DNA of 64,000 bases from contig CAJNOI010000049.1 of assembly GCA_905250115.1 (NCBI GenBank), positions 130,617-194,616 of the forward strand. The letters run 5' to 3'. A program made the translations under genes and the position numbers. Position 1 is the stretch's first letter. Each line of letters opens with the position of its first letter. The DNA is from Adineta steineri. Taxonomy: Eukaryota; Rotifera; Eurotatoria; Adinetida; Adinetidae. The notes below the pieces were generated by a model that worked only from the letters and a program-made list of their open reading frames with translations, ran no database searches and was not told where the DNA came from. Below, piece by piece: positions 23,701 to 36,500 of this stretch.

Positions 23701-25287
23701 TATGGAGTAATGCTGGATGTTCATTTGATCTTTCAATGGCAGTCTTAGAACGTGCAATGCTTCATGTTGATAATACTTATCGATTTCAAAATGTTCGAGT
23801 ACGTGGTCGTTTATGTAAAACACATTTACCATCCAATACAGGTTTGTTATCGTTCGAAAAAGATTTTTAGTAAATTTTCTTATATTTAGCTTTTCGTGGT
23901 TTTGGTGGTCCACAAGGTCTGTTTGGTTGTGAAACAATTGTTGATCATATTGCTACACATCTGAAACTTGATCCACTTGTTATTCGTCGTTTAAATATGT
24001 ATAGAGAAGGAGATATAACACATTTTAAACAACCATTAGAACGATGGAATATTCCTCGATTAATGGATGAACTTCTTATATCAAGTGATTTTAATCAACG
24101 GCAAAAATCTATTGAAGAATATAATAAATTACATACTTATAGAAAACGTGGTATAACTATTCTTCCAACAAAATTTGGTATTGCATTTACTGCAAAATTT
24201 CTTAATCAAGCAGGTGCTCTAGTTCACATATATAAAGATGGTTCAGTTTTAGTTAGTCATGGAGGTATAATAAAGAAATATCTTTTATTTCTATATCGTT
24301 TTTTATTTTTTAAATTTTAGGTACTGAGATGGGACAAGGTCTTCATACAAAAATGATCTCTGTAGCTGCTGAAGCTTTAAGTTGCGATGTTGATCGAGTA
24401 CGTATCAGTGAAACAGCAACAGATAAAGTACCAAATACAAGTCCAACAGCAGCATCAGCTTCATCAGATTTAAATGGTATGGCTATTCGAATTGCATGTG
24501 AAGAAATACGTGAACGATTAAATAAAGTTGCTGCTAATTATAATACAAATCTTTCATGGGAAGATCTTATTAAAAAAGCATATTTTTCACGTATTAGTTT
24601 AAGTGCACAAGGTTTTTATGCAACACCCGAACCGTTAGGTGCCGATTTTGCTAATAATGAAGTACATTTTAATTATTTTACACAAGGTGCTGCAGTTTCA
24701 GAAGTTGAATTAGATACATTAACAGGTGATTGGCATATTTTACGTGCTGATATTCTTATGGTAAATAATTTTAAAAAGTATTTTGTTTTCTTTGCAATTT
24801 TTTCTTATAATTTAAGGATGTTGGTACATCGCTTAATCCTCAAATTGATATTGGTCAAATAGAAGGTGCTTTCGTACAGGGTTATGGTTTATTTACTATG
24901 GAGGAACTTATTTGGGGTGATCAGACTCAACATAAATGGACAAAACCAGGTGCTTTATTTACTCGTGGTCCTGGCACCTATAAAATTCCATCATTTAATG
25001 ATGTTCCACTTGATATGAGAGTAGAACTTTTATCCGATGCACCTAATCCTTTAGCTATTTATTCATCAAAAGCTATTGGTGAACCACCACTTTTTCTTGG
25101 TGCTTCAGTGTTTTTTGCATTGAAAAATGCTTGTATGGCTTATAGAGAACAACAAGGTTATACAGGATATTTTCCATTAAATTCACCAGCTACTGTTGAA
25201 CGACTTCGTATGGCATGTACTGATGAATTTACTGAACGAGCATGTGTTCAGAATCATGAACAATTTCAAGCTAAAGGTTCTTTTTAA
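20705..25287 (+). CDS. XDH: Xanthine dehydrogenase
   Basis: Ten exons (20705-20834, 20890-21471, 21527-21908, 21970-22461, 22524-22834, 22901-23459, 23528-23841, 23890-24264, 24321-24760, 24817-25287) give 1351 aa, the normal length. Order: two 2Fe-2S domains ([36 protein letters not shown]), the FAD domain ([27 protein letters not shown]), then the molybdopterin domain ([41 protein letters not shown]). It oxidises hypoxanthine to xanthine and xanthine to urate. Residues that mark xanthine use over aldehyde oxidase are kept: the Glu of GGKES (bovine Glu802), the Arg of LERAML (bovine Arg880) and the base Glu of IGEPP (bovine Glu1261). All introns are 48-68 nt. The upstream neighbour MOCOS makes its cofactor active. 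Confidence 0.96.
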
Positions 25288-26485
25288 ATTCCTTTTTAAT
25301 AATTCTTGTATTTTCGAATGAATTGATTAATTCTGTAATAAAAAAAATATTCAAAAAATATTTCGAGTTTATTTATATATATGAATAAAAATTGAAAATA
25401 TGATTTCATTCATCTCAATGTTACTTGCATTGGTATGACCTTGTCTACGAAAGGTAAGATATATCAATTAGAATCCTTCACTAGATCAAGTTACGAAATC
25501 CGATAAACTCAATATCACGTATACAAACATCAATAATTATCTTGCATCATTAATTCAGTATGTGTATTAATTACGCATAGACTAATACATCATGTATAAG
25601 AGTAATTCAACATATTGTACATAAAAACAAAACTTGTCGAATTTATCTATGCAATCTAATACAGAAATTTTTTTTTATACGGATTTATCGTCTAGTATAA
25701 CAAAGTGTACATAAGTTATGTGTCTGATTTAAAACCCGTTATTAGTGAAATACGTAGATTGTATGAAGATTGCTATGATTTATGGTATATTTGTGATCGT
25801 TTTACTGAATTTGAAAGAATGTTGTACATGATTGAATATTTACAATAGAATAATCAACCTATTATATCACATCAAGATATTCATAATATTTTTTTTGATT
25901 TTTTATGAATATAATATATTTGTTTACCTTTAGGCAAACGTGAAGCTTTGTATAAACTTCAATGTCAAACTAGCACATTGATTCTTTTACATAAATGTTA
26001 TTTTTCTTATCAGTTATATCCAACAAAAATTAATCATCGTGTATAATATTACAGTCGAACTAATTCTGGACGGTTATGAAAAGAAAATAACACTGGTTAA
26101 ATCTACTAGTTATTATATTTAAAAGACCTTGATATTTAAAATCAATAACGATATTTTTAATTAACTTCTACTGCTGTATAACATATAGCAGCCCAATTTC
26201 GATTAAAAAAAGTATACTTGTCATTTAGAGACAAGTAGGTGTTCTTTCTAATAACAAATTATCATATTTCGAAACGTATACATACATGCAGACATACCGT
26301 CTATTAACATAGGTTATCGATATATATGGGTATAGTAATGAAGAAAAATATCAAAATTTACCAATAAACATTTTCTTCCTTCTTATTTACATTTTCTTGT
26401 CTTGTTACATTTCTCGTTAATTATCAACATAAAATTGTCCATATAAGAAAAATTATATACATACAAGAAACTATCTTGTATTACC
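25288..26485. other. Spacer with a short gene remnant
   Basis: Mostly AT-rich noncoding DNA. From about 25716 the plus strand reads a protein-like piece (EIRRLYEDCYDLWYICDRF, then ERMLYMIEYL) up to a stop near 25847; after an intron-like stretch with TTTAG at about 25930, a second piece (KREALYKLQCQTSTLILLHK) follows. These look like two exons of a decayed gene of unknown family. Confidence 0.3.
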
Positions 26486-27333
26486 ATGTACTTTTCATTG
26501 TATTTGTACATATTAAGTCTTATTATTTGTTATACAACAGCAATAACGACAAATTTACCAACTAGATTTAGTATCAAGATAAGAACGCCAACAAATTCGT
26601 CATCATCATTTATACCAATACCATATGTATATATTCTATTAAATTCTTTTATAACGTAATTTCTTTTAGAAATCAATACATGTACGACGTATATTGCAAA
26701 ATAGTAATGATCAATGGAGTATGGGTAAGTCTTTTTTTTTGTATCGGATTAAATATAAAAGGAATACGTAGAGATATTCGTTTTTGATTGAAATTCATAT
26801 CCATGAAAACATTGATATATCGTACAATCAGTCACATTTCATGGAAATTGTCACAAATTGATACGTATTTTTTAGTTAAAACTGATAAATTGAAATATTT
26901 CATGTTTATGTTTCAGTTAAAATTAAACCATTTATTCCAAAATCTAATAAAATGGTTCGACAGTTGACTGTTCATCTTTGTCAAATATCAAACAATATTT
27001 TTTCTCATAGTACTATCTGGTAGAAATATTTCGAAATAACAAATAATAATTATTATATATTTTAATTAAAAGGTATGATGATGAAACATTTTGTAATGGT
27101 GCTCCATCGATGTTAGTTTATCAATGGACATCAAATTCATCTTTATCTCTATTTCATATGGATAATAGTAAGAATAAAGTGAACATGTTAGATAATTCTC
27201 ATTTCATATATCATGTAGATATTGGATTTCAATTAGATAAATCAAAATCAATTGTACTTAGTGTAACTTACGCTGAAGAACGACAATTGTCTAAAGATGG
27301 AACAGGTGTTATTGTTTATATATCCACTATAAC
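26486..27333 (+). CDS. Diverged PHM/DBH-like copper monooxygenase-fold protein, cut by an assembly gap
   Basis: A secreted protein with signal peptide MYFSLYLYILSLIICYTTA. Four exons can be joined (26486-26623; then about 26671-26725, 26926-27024 and 27073-27333), after which the frame enters an intron that is cut by the Ns. The spacing resembles the N-terminal copper domain of peptidylglycine/dopamine monooxygenases: VKIKPFIPKSNKMVRQLTVH corresponds to the part that normally carries the copper-binding HH pair, then FCNG, YQWTSNSS, VDIGFQLDKSKSIVLSVTYA. The HH pair is replaced by RQ, so copper chemistry is doubtful. Identification rests on pattern and spacing only; an unrelated beta-sandwich is possible. 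Confidence 0.45.
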
Positions 27334-27363
27334 GTATGTTTTGTTTTCTTTATTTATCTAAGC

Positions 27364-27463
27364 NNNNNNNNNNNNNNNNNNNNNNNNNNNNNNNNNNNNN
27401 NNNNNNNNNNNNNNNNNNNNNNNNNNNNNNNNNNNNNNNNNNNNNNNNNNNNNNNNNNNNNNN
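27364..27463. other. Assembly gap (100 Ns)
   Basis: Exactly 100 Ns, the usual placeholder for a gap of unknown length. It interrupts the PHM-like gene. About 90 nt after the gap (27465-27554) a short frame ending RTFQIERSKTYY may belong to the same gene. Confidence 0.95.
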
Positions 27464-27742
27464 ATGAATTGAATTTGTTGAAAACAAATGAATCAATTCA
27501 AATAAATCATCATTATTCTGTGGGTCGAACATTTCAGATAGAACGAAGTAAAACATATTATTGAAATTTATTATAGAGTTAGAATCACGTGGATATGTTC
27601 GTAGAAAAGATGGTTAAGTTTTGATTTGTATTAAAACGTTTGAGAATATCTAGTGAGTAAAATCTATGTTATTTCGAATAAACTCACTAATATGAAAGCA
27701 AAGATATTGATGTAAACGTAGTAGTTTATAGTCGTGCTAGAA

Positions 27743-28321
27743 TTAACCCTCTGTTGATGTTGTGGGGTCCAAGAGGACCCACTTCGCAGCTTTTTACTAA
27801 ATTCTCTTTTAAGAGTTTCTGTTTCCAGTCGGTTCTCACATCCAATCTCTAGTTTTTTGTTGGTACACAATACCAATATGAGAAACCATGAGCAGGTCTA
27901 ACGGAGAAAAAATATAGCTACGGGTCCTTGTGGACCCATAACAACTATGGTGCTATTTATTCTCTCGCAGTGATGTTTCCTTTCTAACGGTTTGTTTCGA
28001 TTGATTTTTATCTGCGCTACTTATAATAATGACTTACATTTAGTAAAAAGAGCGTGAAATCTGTCATTTTCAGCTTATGTCAATATCATTTTCAGAAGAT
28101 TCTGTTCAATCCTTATTTGTACTACGGAGCCCTTTTTCAGTGCTTAGCACGAAATCCGTTCATTACGTAATAAAACTGAAGCGTATATATGTTTATAATG
28201 TACAAATGAAAAGCGTTAGTGACGCTAAAACTTTGTTTTTTGATGAACTTTCATGAGCGAGTCCAGATGGATCCCGAAACAACCACGAAGTTAAAAAATG
28301 AGAACATCCACGAAGGGTTAA
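27743..28321. mobile_element. piggyBac-like MITE with TTAA target duplication
   Basis: The insert 27747-28317 (571 bp) is flanked by TTAA on both sides (27743-27746, 28318-28321). Its ends are CCCTCTGTTGATGTT and, inverted, CCCTTCGTGGATGTT, the CCCT-type ends of piggyBac elements. Near the left end two sub-terminal stretches rich in GGGTCC/GGACCC form palindromes (27762-27782 and 27923-27940). There is no coding frame, so it is non-autonomous and would depend on a transposase elsewhere. Confidence 0.75.
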
Positions 28322-28572
28322 AGTTGAACCATTCACTACATTCTCTCACGATATATGAAAAATAATTTAATTAAAACTAAAATGATTTGTTTCGGTATAG
28401 AGTTTTGTTGACTTCATCAGAATCTACAAAAAACTTATTTAGATAATTAAATAAGGGCTTCATGTTACAAATGGTATTATTTAAGAAATAATCATTTCAG
28501 AGTTGATGAAATCTAGTCGAAATGTTCAAGGATTAAGTATATTAAGACATAGTGAACAGTGAACGATACTTA

Positions 28573-28746
28573 CAGGGGCGTGTCGAAGGTTGGGGGAGAG
28601 GGCACGTAGTACATATTTTGTTTAAATTAAGCATGAAAAACATTTTTTTTCGAGTTTTAATATTTTTGCGAGCAAAAAAAACAAAAAACTTCCAAAGCAG
28701 GGGAGGGGCGCTACATCCGACGCACTCCCTGGTCGATAGGCCCCTG
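28573..28746. mobile_element. Probable hAT-like MITE, small
   Basis: A 174 bp GC-rich island in AT-rich DNA, starting CAGGGGCGTGTCGA and ending TCGATAGGCCCCTG; inverted, the right end reads CAGGGGCCTATCGA, giving 12 of 14 matches. No 8 bp target duplication is visible, so the copy is old or rearranged. Confidence 0.5.
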
Positions 28747-28844
28747 GAAGGAAAAGAGAAAATACTATATAGATATATATGTGAAGAAAAATAAAATGCT
28801 ATATGATCATACATGTGAAGGAGTAGCGAACAAATAATCTATAT

Positions 28845-29995
28845 GTTCGCTTACAAGTTCTTTATTCAATTCACTTCCAAGCGCAATCTTTGATACTGAT
28901 CAAGACTTATTAGGCAATCAAGTATGTGCAATATATTAAAACAATACACAAAGTATAATTTAGTATAACATTTTTATAGAATTGTAAAATTAAAAATATT
29001 GAAAATAAATTAGGCTGCAAAATTGATATTGAAAAAGTTATGTGACAAAGATATAAATTCACAATTAGGTAAGTTCTATTTCTTATTTTCTAATATTATA
29101 TAAAATGTATGGGATATTAATCGATCATCGATAGCAGAAAAACTAAACACAAAATTGTTTCTTTATAATATAATAACAAAAGAAAGAACTGATATATTTG
29201 TTTTAGACACGAAAACCATACAGTACGTGTAATTGCTGTTATTCAGCTTCAAGCTTCACTTCGTCAAACGCAGGATCAATATCTGATTGATTTTGCTATG
29301 GGCATAAAACAGTCGTCGATCCTGATGATAAAACTTTTCTTTGGATCTATAGAATGAATTGTAAATACAAGTTCTTTATTCAATTCACTTGGTATTACAA
29401 TATTTGAAACTCAACGATATTTACTAGGTGAACAAGTATGTGTAATATTTTAAAATAATGCATTAATATTATTTAATGTAACATATATTTTTATAGAATT
29501 GTGGTATCAAAAACCCAGATCGATGAATACGCAATTCGTATACGGTCGTAATACTGAGACAGGTAATACATTGAAGTATGCCAGAATACGCACGACATCC
29601 TTATACTGTCCATATACGGTCGTTTACGACAGAGCATGTTCGACCTGGGGTTGCTCAACTAATGTCGTTGAATTCAGCCCGAAAAAAATATCGATTTACA
29701 ATTCGGTGAGTGCGATTTATTATTTTTTAACATCATATAAAATATTTACTATATTTGTTTTAGAGATAATGATGAAGTGGTTGTTAATATGGCAATTGCA
29801 TATATTCAAGCATTGATTAAACAAGCGCATATTAAATATCTAATGGTGTTCGTAGAGAATACCAAAAAGCGGCTTGTAGATCCTGTGACACCAATAATCA
29901 CAGGATCTACAGAGATGGGAACATTTACACCATTGCAAAAAAATGATGATGAACATATAAAAGCAAATGAAATAAATATGTGCTGTTTATTTTGA
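28845..29995 (+). pseudogene. Fragmented multi-exon gene with a duplicated exon, family unknown
   Basis: Two related exon-intron units lie about 515 bp apart: 28853-28921 (SSLFNSLPSAIFDTDQDLLG) and 29370-29436 (SSLFNSLGITIFETQRYLLG), both followed by GTATGTG and by similar introns ending TTTTTATAG. Other exon-like pieces are AAKLILKKLCDKDINSQL (29013-29069), a stretch reading HTVRVIAVIQLQASLRQTQD (from ~29221), a more GC-rich piece at ~29501-29705, and a last exon ~29764-29995 ending CCLF. They do not join into one frame, because stops appear between 29221 and 29360, so this is probably a broken or partly duplicated gene. No function can be proposed. Confidence 0.4.
29875..29911. repeat. Perfect 14 bp inverted repeat (hairpin)
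   Basis: TGTAGATCCTGTGA, a 9-base spacer, then its exact complement TCACAGGATCTACA. It lies inside the last exon-like piece of the broken gene. Confidence 0.85.
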
Positions 29996-30552
29996 AATTT
30001 TTTTGTTAAATATGTTAATTCTAAATAAATAAATGTCTTCTATTGATAAAATGTTTAATTTTATTGATTCATTTGATAAAAGACTCTTCAATTTTGTGTT
30101 AGTTTAATAATCGGGAAATAATATATCATTTTAGTTATGCCAAATGATGATATAGAGCGAGTTCAGAATTATTTGGTATTCCTTAGAAGATACGCTGTTA
30201 ACTACTGATAATTTATTTGAATCTTAAGTGAAATATAACTACTTGAAATCAGCTATTATTTTTTTATAGTTCTATTCAGTATTCACAAAATCATGTATAT
30301 ATCAGTAAATCAAATAATATTCGACTATACATATCATAAAGTTAACTTTTTTTAACTTTGACATTCGTTTCAAAATTTTATTAGCAATCTCATGAAAAAT
30401 AACACTTTAATAGCACAAAAAAAACAAAAGCATTATCCAAAATAAACAAACTATAGATACAATACAAATGAAATAACTCTATATCAAAATAAATCAAACT
30501 AGATATAAACACACAATAAGAAATCTGATGTTAAATTAAGTTCCAAATCATT
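29996..30552. other. Spacer between convergent genes
   Basis: AT-rich, with AAATAAATAAA-like polyadenylation motifs on the plus strand near 30024. No gene seen. Confidence 0.5.
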
Positions 30553-33500
30553 TCAATGCCATGTTATATTACCAAATTCATTTTCAGCAGCAATAGAAAG
30601 CAAACCAAGTGTTAAATATTCATTAAGATGAGCCATATCCATTCGTTCTGATGATGAACTTAATGGATGTGTACGAGAACATTGAGCAGTTAAATTCAAC
30701 AATAATTTATAAAGTTTACAAGCCATTTCATCTGACCACCAATTTGAAATAGATGGAAATGATGATATCGATGGTGATGATGCAAATTGTGGTAATCCCA
30801 AAGTTACTAAACAAATTTTTATTTATTAATAATAAAAAGAAGAAGAAGAAAAATTAAATAAATATCAAACCTGTTGTTCCATTATCATGTGTAACTGTAA
30901 TTTGTTCTTTTGATACAAATCTATTTTGTGCAAGTAAAAGTCTTGAACAAGTTTTTGGTCGATATTTATCAAATAGAAATTGTGCGGCAATATGTTTCCA
31001 TGTACGTAAAAGTATAGTTGGTCTTGCTGATGTTTTTGATGCATGTTTTTTTATTGAAAATATATCTTGTCTATCTAACCAACCCGTTGTTATTTCTAAC
31101 ATAGCCCATTCCATAAGATGAACACGTTTATTAATAGATTTTTTCATTCGTACATCAAAATTAAAATGAAGTAAACATGTATGTTTATTTGAATTCGTAT
31201 TAAAATCAACAAGATAACGAAGCGCTTGATTTTCTACTAATAATAAAAATGAATGAAGAAATGCTTGACCAACAAGAGAATAATTTGATGGTGGAGTTAA
31301 TAATTTTTGTTTTTCTAAGTTCATTCGTCGTAATTTAACTAACCATGATGAAAATAACCAAGCAAATGAAAGAATTTTTTTTGCATTTTGTTGTCCATAT
31401 GTAACAATATAACAAGCGGATGCACGTGCCATTCGATGTTGATCACATTCATCACATGAACATTTGAATGAATGATGATTTTGTAATTGACAATCATTAA
31501 ATAAACTTTTTATACGATTTATTAAATGACCTAATTCAAGTTGAGCTGAATCAGCTATATCGAATTGTTTCGACATTGTTTGTTGTTGAGAATCAAATTT
31601 ACATATAAGATCAATTTCAGAATGAAAATGATATACATACATAATATCACTTATTTGATCATGATAAAGTTTAAATAGCTCTTCAGCTTCATTACGATAT
31701 AAATTTGATAGAGGATGAATTAAAAATGGATCAACATGAAGATGTGCACTTATATGTGATGATTGTATAAGACCAACAGTAGTTTTTGTATGTAAACAAC
31801 GATTAATTTTATCCCATCCAGGTTCTGAACGACGTATTGCACGAAATAAGATACCTGGAATAAAAAAGAAAATCAAATTGAATTTAGTAAAAAAACAATG
31901 GTATTTCGATCGTTTTTTTTACCAATAGCATTTGATGATGCATAAAGATCAAATTGTTTTGGTCGATTAAAAAAATCTGCTCGTTCATTATCAAGTTTAC
32001 GAGATAATTCACCTATTTCATCGTCTGTTAATGGATGTTTACCAGTTTTACCAGCATCAACTTCTTCGGAAATAGCAGATGCTAATTTAATAGCTGCAGG
32101 ATGTCGTATACTAAATTTATCTGTAAAAGCTAAATGAAGATTTGATAAACGACCAAGAGCATCTTGTTCAGATATGTCAAGAACTGTGTGAGTAATATCA
32201 TCACGTGTAACTTCTCGATCAAGTTTTTTTGGTTTTTCTTGTGAATCATATTCATATGGTGCAAAATTTTCTGTTGTTGGCATTATATCAGGATGCCAAT
32301 AAACAGCATATTCATCACCTAAGATAAATAACAAATACGAATTATCAATACAAGAACTTATTACAATAAGGAATATTAGATTAAAAGAAATATTTTTTTC
32401 ATTATTGAATAATTCTCGAATATTAAAAGATATTGATACGAAAATTTGTTTCTCATGTAAAAGATACTTCGATTTAGATATATGTATTAATATAACAGTT
32501 AGAATCTTAATGTAATCATTCAAGTGATATCTCTGATTAGTCATTTAAATATTTCATATCTATTCTAGAAAGGATAATGATCACGAATAGTTTTCGGAAG
32601 AATTCGGTTTCCTATATTGAACTGAAGTTAGTAGTGATATTTCAAGAATTCATTGTACGATAATTTTCATTCATGACTGTATTCCCCTTTATTCTTCAAT
32701 CAAATTCTATTTTATCTCAACTAACATCTTTATATAAACATATAGAAAATATTTGATCTTGTGTATATGATAAATAAAACTAACTGATAAAGTAAAATTG
32801 AAATATATTTACCATCTAAATCGGATCCTGATATTTCATTTGGATGTGGTCGTTTACCATTTTGAGGAAACACAATACAATCAACTAGATGTCTTAATTG
32901 TGGTACATCAACAGCTTCAAACGTTCGTAAATCACCTGGATGATGACATGGATTTTTTGTTACAACTATTTTACCGACAACAACATGTTTGACTTCCTCA
33001 CGCTTATAACCACGACCACCATTTCGTCGTGTTGAATCATCTAATTGTTCAGTATCTAATTCTGTATATTGAACAAATACTTGACCATATTGAAGAATAG
33101 CAGTTTCATCAACAATACCGAACAGATTACGACCACAATTCTTTGACATTTGTATACGTGTTTTATCCTAAATAGAAAGAAAAAGATCTTTGGTAACGAG
33201 GAATTTCTATTTTTCTTATTATCTTACTTGAATACGTTTAATTTCAAGTTTACATATAGTTGTAATTAATTGACGAAAAAATGGTTCATGAATAAGATCA
33301 AGATGAGCAGTTAGCATAAGATCACGTAATTGAAATTGTTGAGAAAGACGTTCATTAAGTAATTCATATGTCGATGGTAAATAAAGTAAAGATTCAACAA
33401 GCCATAATAAATGTTGATTTTGAAGAAGAAGAAAAGTTGAATGAGGAATAAGACGAGATTCAAGTAATGCTATTGCTTGACGATTAAGATGAAGAGGACC

Positions 33501-36500
33501 TAAATTAATATAAAGAAATTTATACTATTTATTTTTATTTTTATTTTAATAAATACATACGTGGTGCTGATATTTTACATAATTCAAGTACATCATGTGT
33601 TGAAATAAATTTATGCATAGATTTACGTAAAATTAATTGTTTTTCTGTATAATCTAAGTTTGGATTAACTGATACTGTTCCTTTACAACCACCATATCGT
33701 ATTTGCATAACACTAAATTTACGTCTAAAACCCATTTTTTGACAAATTTCATCACGAAGTTGTGTTGAACATGTACCAACACCATCAGTAAATATATAAC
33801 CATTTCGTTCGACATCATCAATTACTTCAGTCATTTGTGTTGGAACCTTTTATTGTTAATAAAAAAAGTTATTTTATAATAATAAATTTTATGAAATTAA
33901 CTTACACGTATTGTTGCATCTGAACTTGTAAAACATTGAGCAATACGTGCTGAATGTTTAGCAACAACACGTTCTTGTGCAAAATCACCCATCCATTTAT
34001 AAGCATCCTCAAATGATAAATTCGTTTTATTTTTTTCATCATGCCAATAAAACCAATATTGTTTTTCTTTCAATTGTGATTGGGAATGATGAAGATGTCG
34101 ATATAAACGATCATTTGTCAATTTAAAGCCATATTTAAGATAATTCTCAAATTTTCCACGAAGTGTACTGAAATGACTTGCAAGTAATGCTTCGCCAGTT
34201 TCTTCTCGTATTTCAACTAAAATTTCATAAGAAAAATAAAATTTCTAAATTCTAATATTATATAAATTAACTTCGAAAATATTGCTTTCTATTGTAGTTG
34301 ATTTTATGATATTTTATCTTAGAAATATAGCAAATTCAAATACTTTCGTTTTCAATAATGAATAAAAGAGTCAGATCTAATAATATTCTAAATTACGCAC
34401 GGATTCTGATCTATGTATGAATTGACTTTGATTCGTATTATAACATCTTCTCATACATATAAAACTAACCCAAACAAAAATTCAACGAGCCACCAAGTTT
34501 TGGTTCACGTATAGTTCGATTTGTTTTAACTAATTTGAATGGTTTAACACATATAGTCGTTGGTGTTAATGTAACTGATGGTGCATAAGCCTTATTTGGT
34601 GGTGGATTTGTTAATGATGTTACATGTGATGGTGCTGCTCGTTTTTCTTGACCAATTTCTTCTAGACGTTTAACATGTTTCATAAGTTCTCCATCAATAT
34701 CAAGAAAATGATATTCTTTTGCTCGACGCCACATATGAAGTGTTATCTAAATAAACATGAATTAGAAAATGTAAATTTGTTTGTTATTCTTTTACTTGAT
34801 AAAATATATTATCTATTTCAACAGTTTTTAAATAATCAATAAATTGTTGTGTAACTCGTTGTTGAAAAAGATAACCAATGGATAATAACATTTGCCAAGA
34901 ATAATTTTTTATAAATGAATTAAATATCGGTCGTTCAACATAATCTGAACGTGGCTTAATATATTCAGTTATTGAACCAGCAAAACAAATTTGTATACGA
35001 TGACGATAAAAAAAAGCAAGAAACTCACGAAATGCTACACGAATATTATTAGTAAGTATACAATCCATACGAAATTCATATTCTTCAAGAGTTTGATCTT
35101 TAAATCGACCACCATTTTTTCGTTGTGAACTATCTTTTACTCTTGATACTTTAATAGATATACGAATTGTTGAACAAAATGGTTGAGGTTTACCAGTATT
35201 AGGTTGACGTTGAACAGCTTGACGTGGTGACATAACAGGTTTATTTTGATCACGAAGTTTTCGTGATACCCACCATGGTTCAAAATCTAGATAACAAATA
35301 ATTCAATGTATTATTATCTAATATTAAACAAAGAGAATTATTTTCTTCCGAAGTAGAGATAAGAATTTAAAGTATAAGTTTTTGTGACTATATAATGAGT
35401 TTAGATTTTTTTATTGTGTTTAAATATAACTTACTTGTCATTTCCATAACATTGCCTTTCATTTGAATATAGAGAACAAAGCCTTCACTATTTGTTGTTA
35501 TAACAACACTCTTATCAATAAAATTTGCTTGTAATCGTTTAATATATTCATGCCTTGGATTTGCTTTTTCTTTTGTCTGATAAATAAAATCAACACAATC
35601 TTCACAAAAACGTAATTGCCATTTTTGATATGGTAATTTAGATAATTTTTCATGTGGTGAAAATGAATTCATAGCTACTAATGCACCTGATGACCATTGC
35701 ATTTGACAATTAATATAAAAAAAACAACGAGCTAATTGACGAAATTTATTAAGACGTGTTGTTGGAATATCAGATGTTTCAGCTTCATTAGCACATCCTG
35801 ATGTTGGATTGTTCGCTGTAGATGAAGATGGGATACCATTCGGTTGGTCTTCTAAATAAAATCAAAAAATTTAATTTCAAGATGATTTTATGAAAAAACA
35901 AAATGTACTCGTAGCAGATTTAGATAAGACATACAATTGAATGATACATTATAGAAACTAACAATATCAGAATTATGACGATCAAATTTTTTGTAATAAT
36001 GAAGTCAAGTGATCTTCACTTATAAAATAAAGCGTTCAGAATTCAGTGAAATGAAAACGTCTCACAAATTTACTATGATTGAAGTTAATAAATCTGATTC
36101 TCGTTTAAAAACAGATATATATTGTTATAGTAGTCTTAATTCTAATTTTAATAATACTAATTATCGATTTTTTCAAAGTAGAAAAGAATAAATACATTCA
36201 TACCAATATTAAAAAAAGTATCATTAAATATTGGTCGTTTTTTTAAGCCATTCGAAAGCCAAAATGTATCACTATGTTTTAATTGTTGTTGTAATAATTT
36301 CATTACTGATGAATTAACTATTTTAACTGATTGTTTAAGAAGACATGTATATGATTGAAGACCATAGAGCCATTGATCCTGCACAATATTTTCTCGATCA
36401 TCTAAATAAATAAATATTTATTTGAAAATATATACAATTATCAATTAAAATTTAACATACAAACAAGTTGATATTGATCAAAAATTGCACAAACACGTTT

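Noticed and set aside
20705-25287. Aldehyde oxidase instead of xanthine dehydrogenase
   Set aside because: The residues matching bovine XDH Glu802, Arg880 and Glu1261 are all present; aldehyde oxidases change the first two.
28573-28746. A gene in the GC-rich island
   Set aside because: Both strands have short frames, but the CAGGGG...CCCCTG ends and lack of motifs fit a MITE better.
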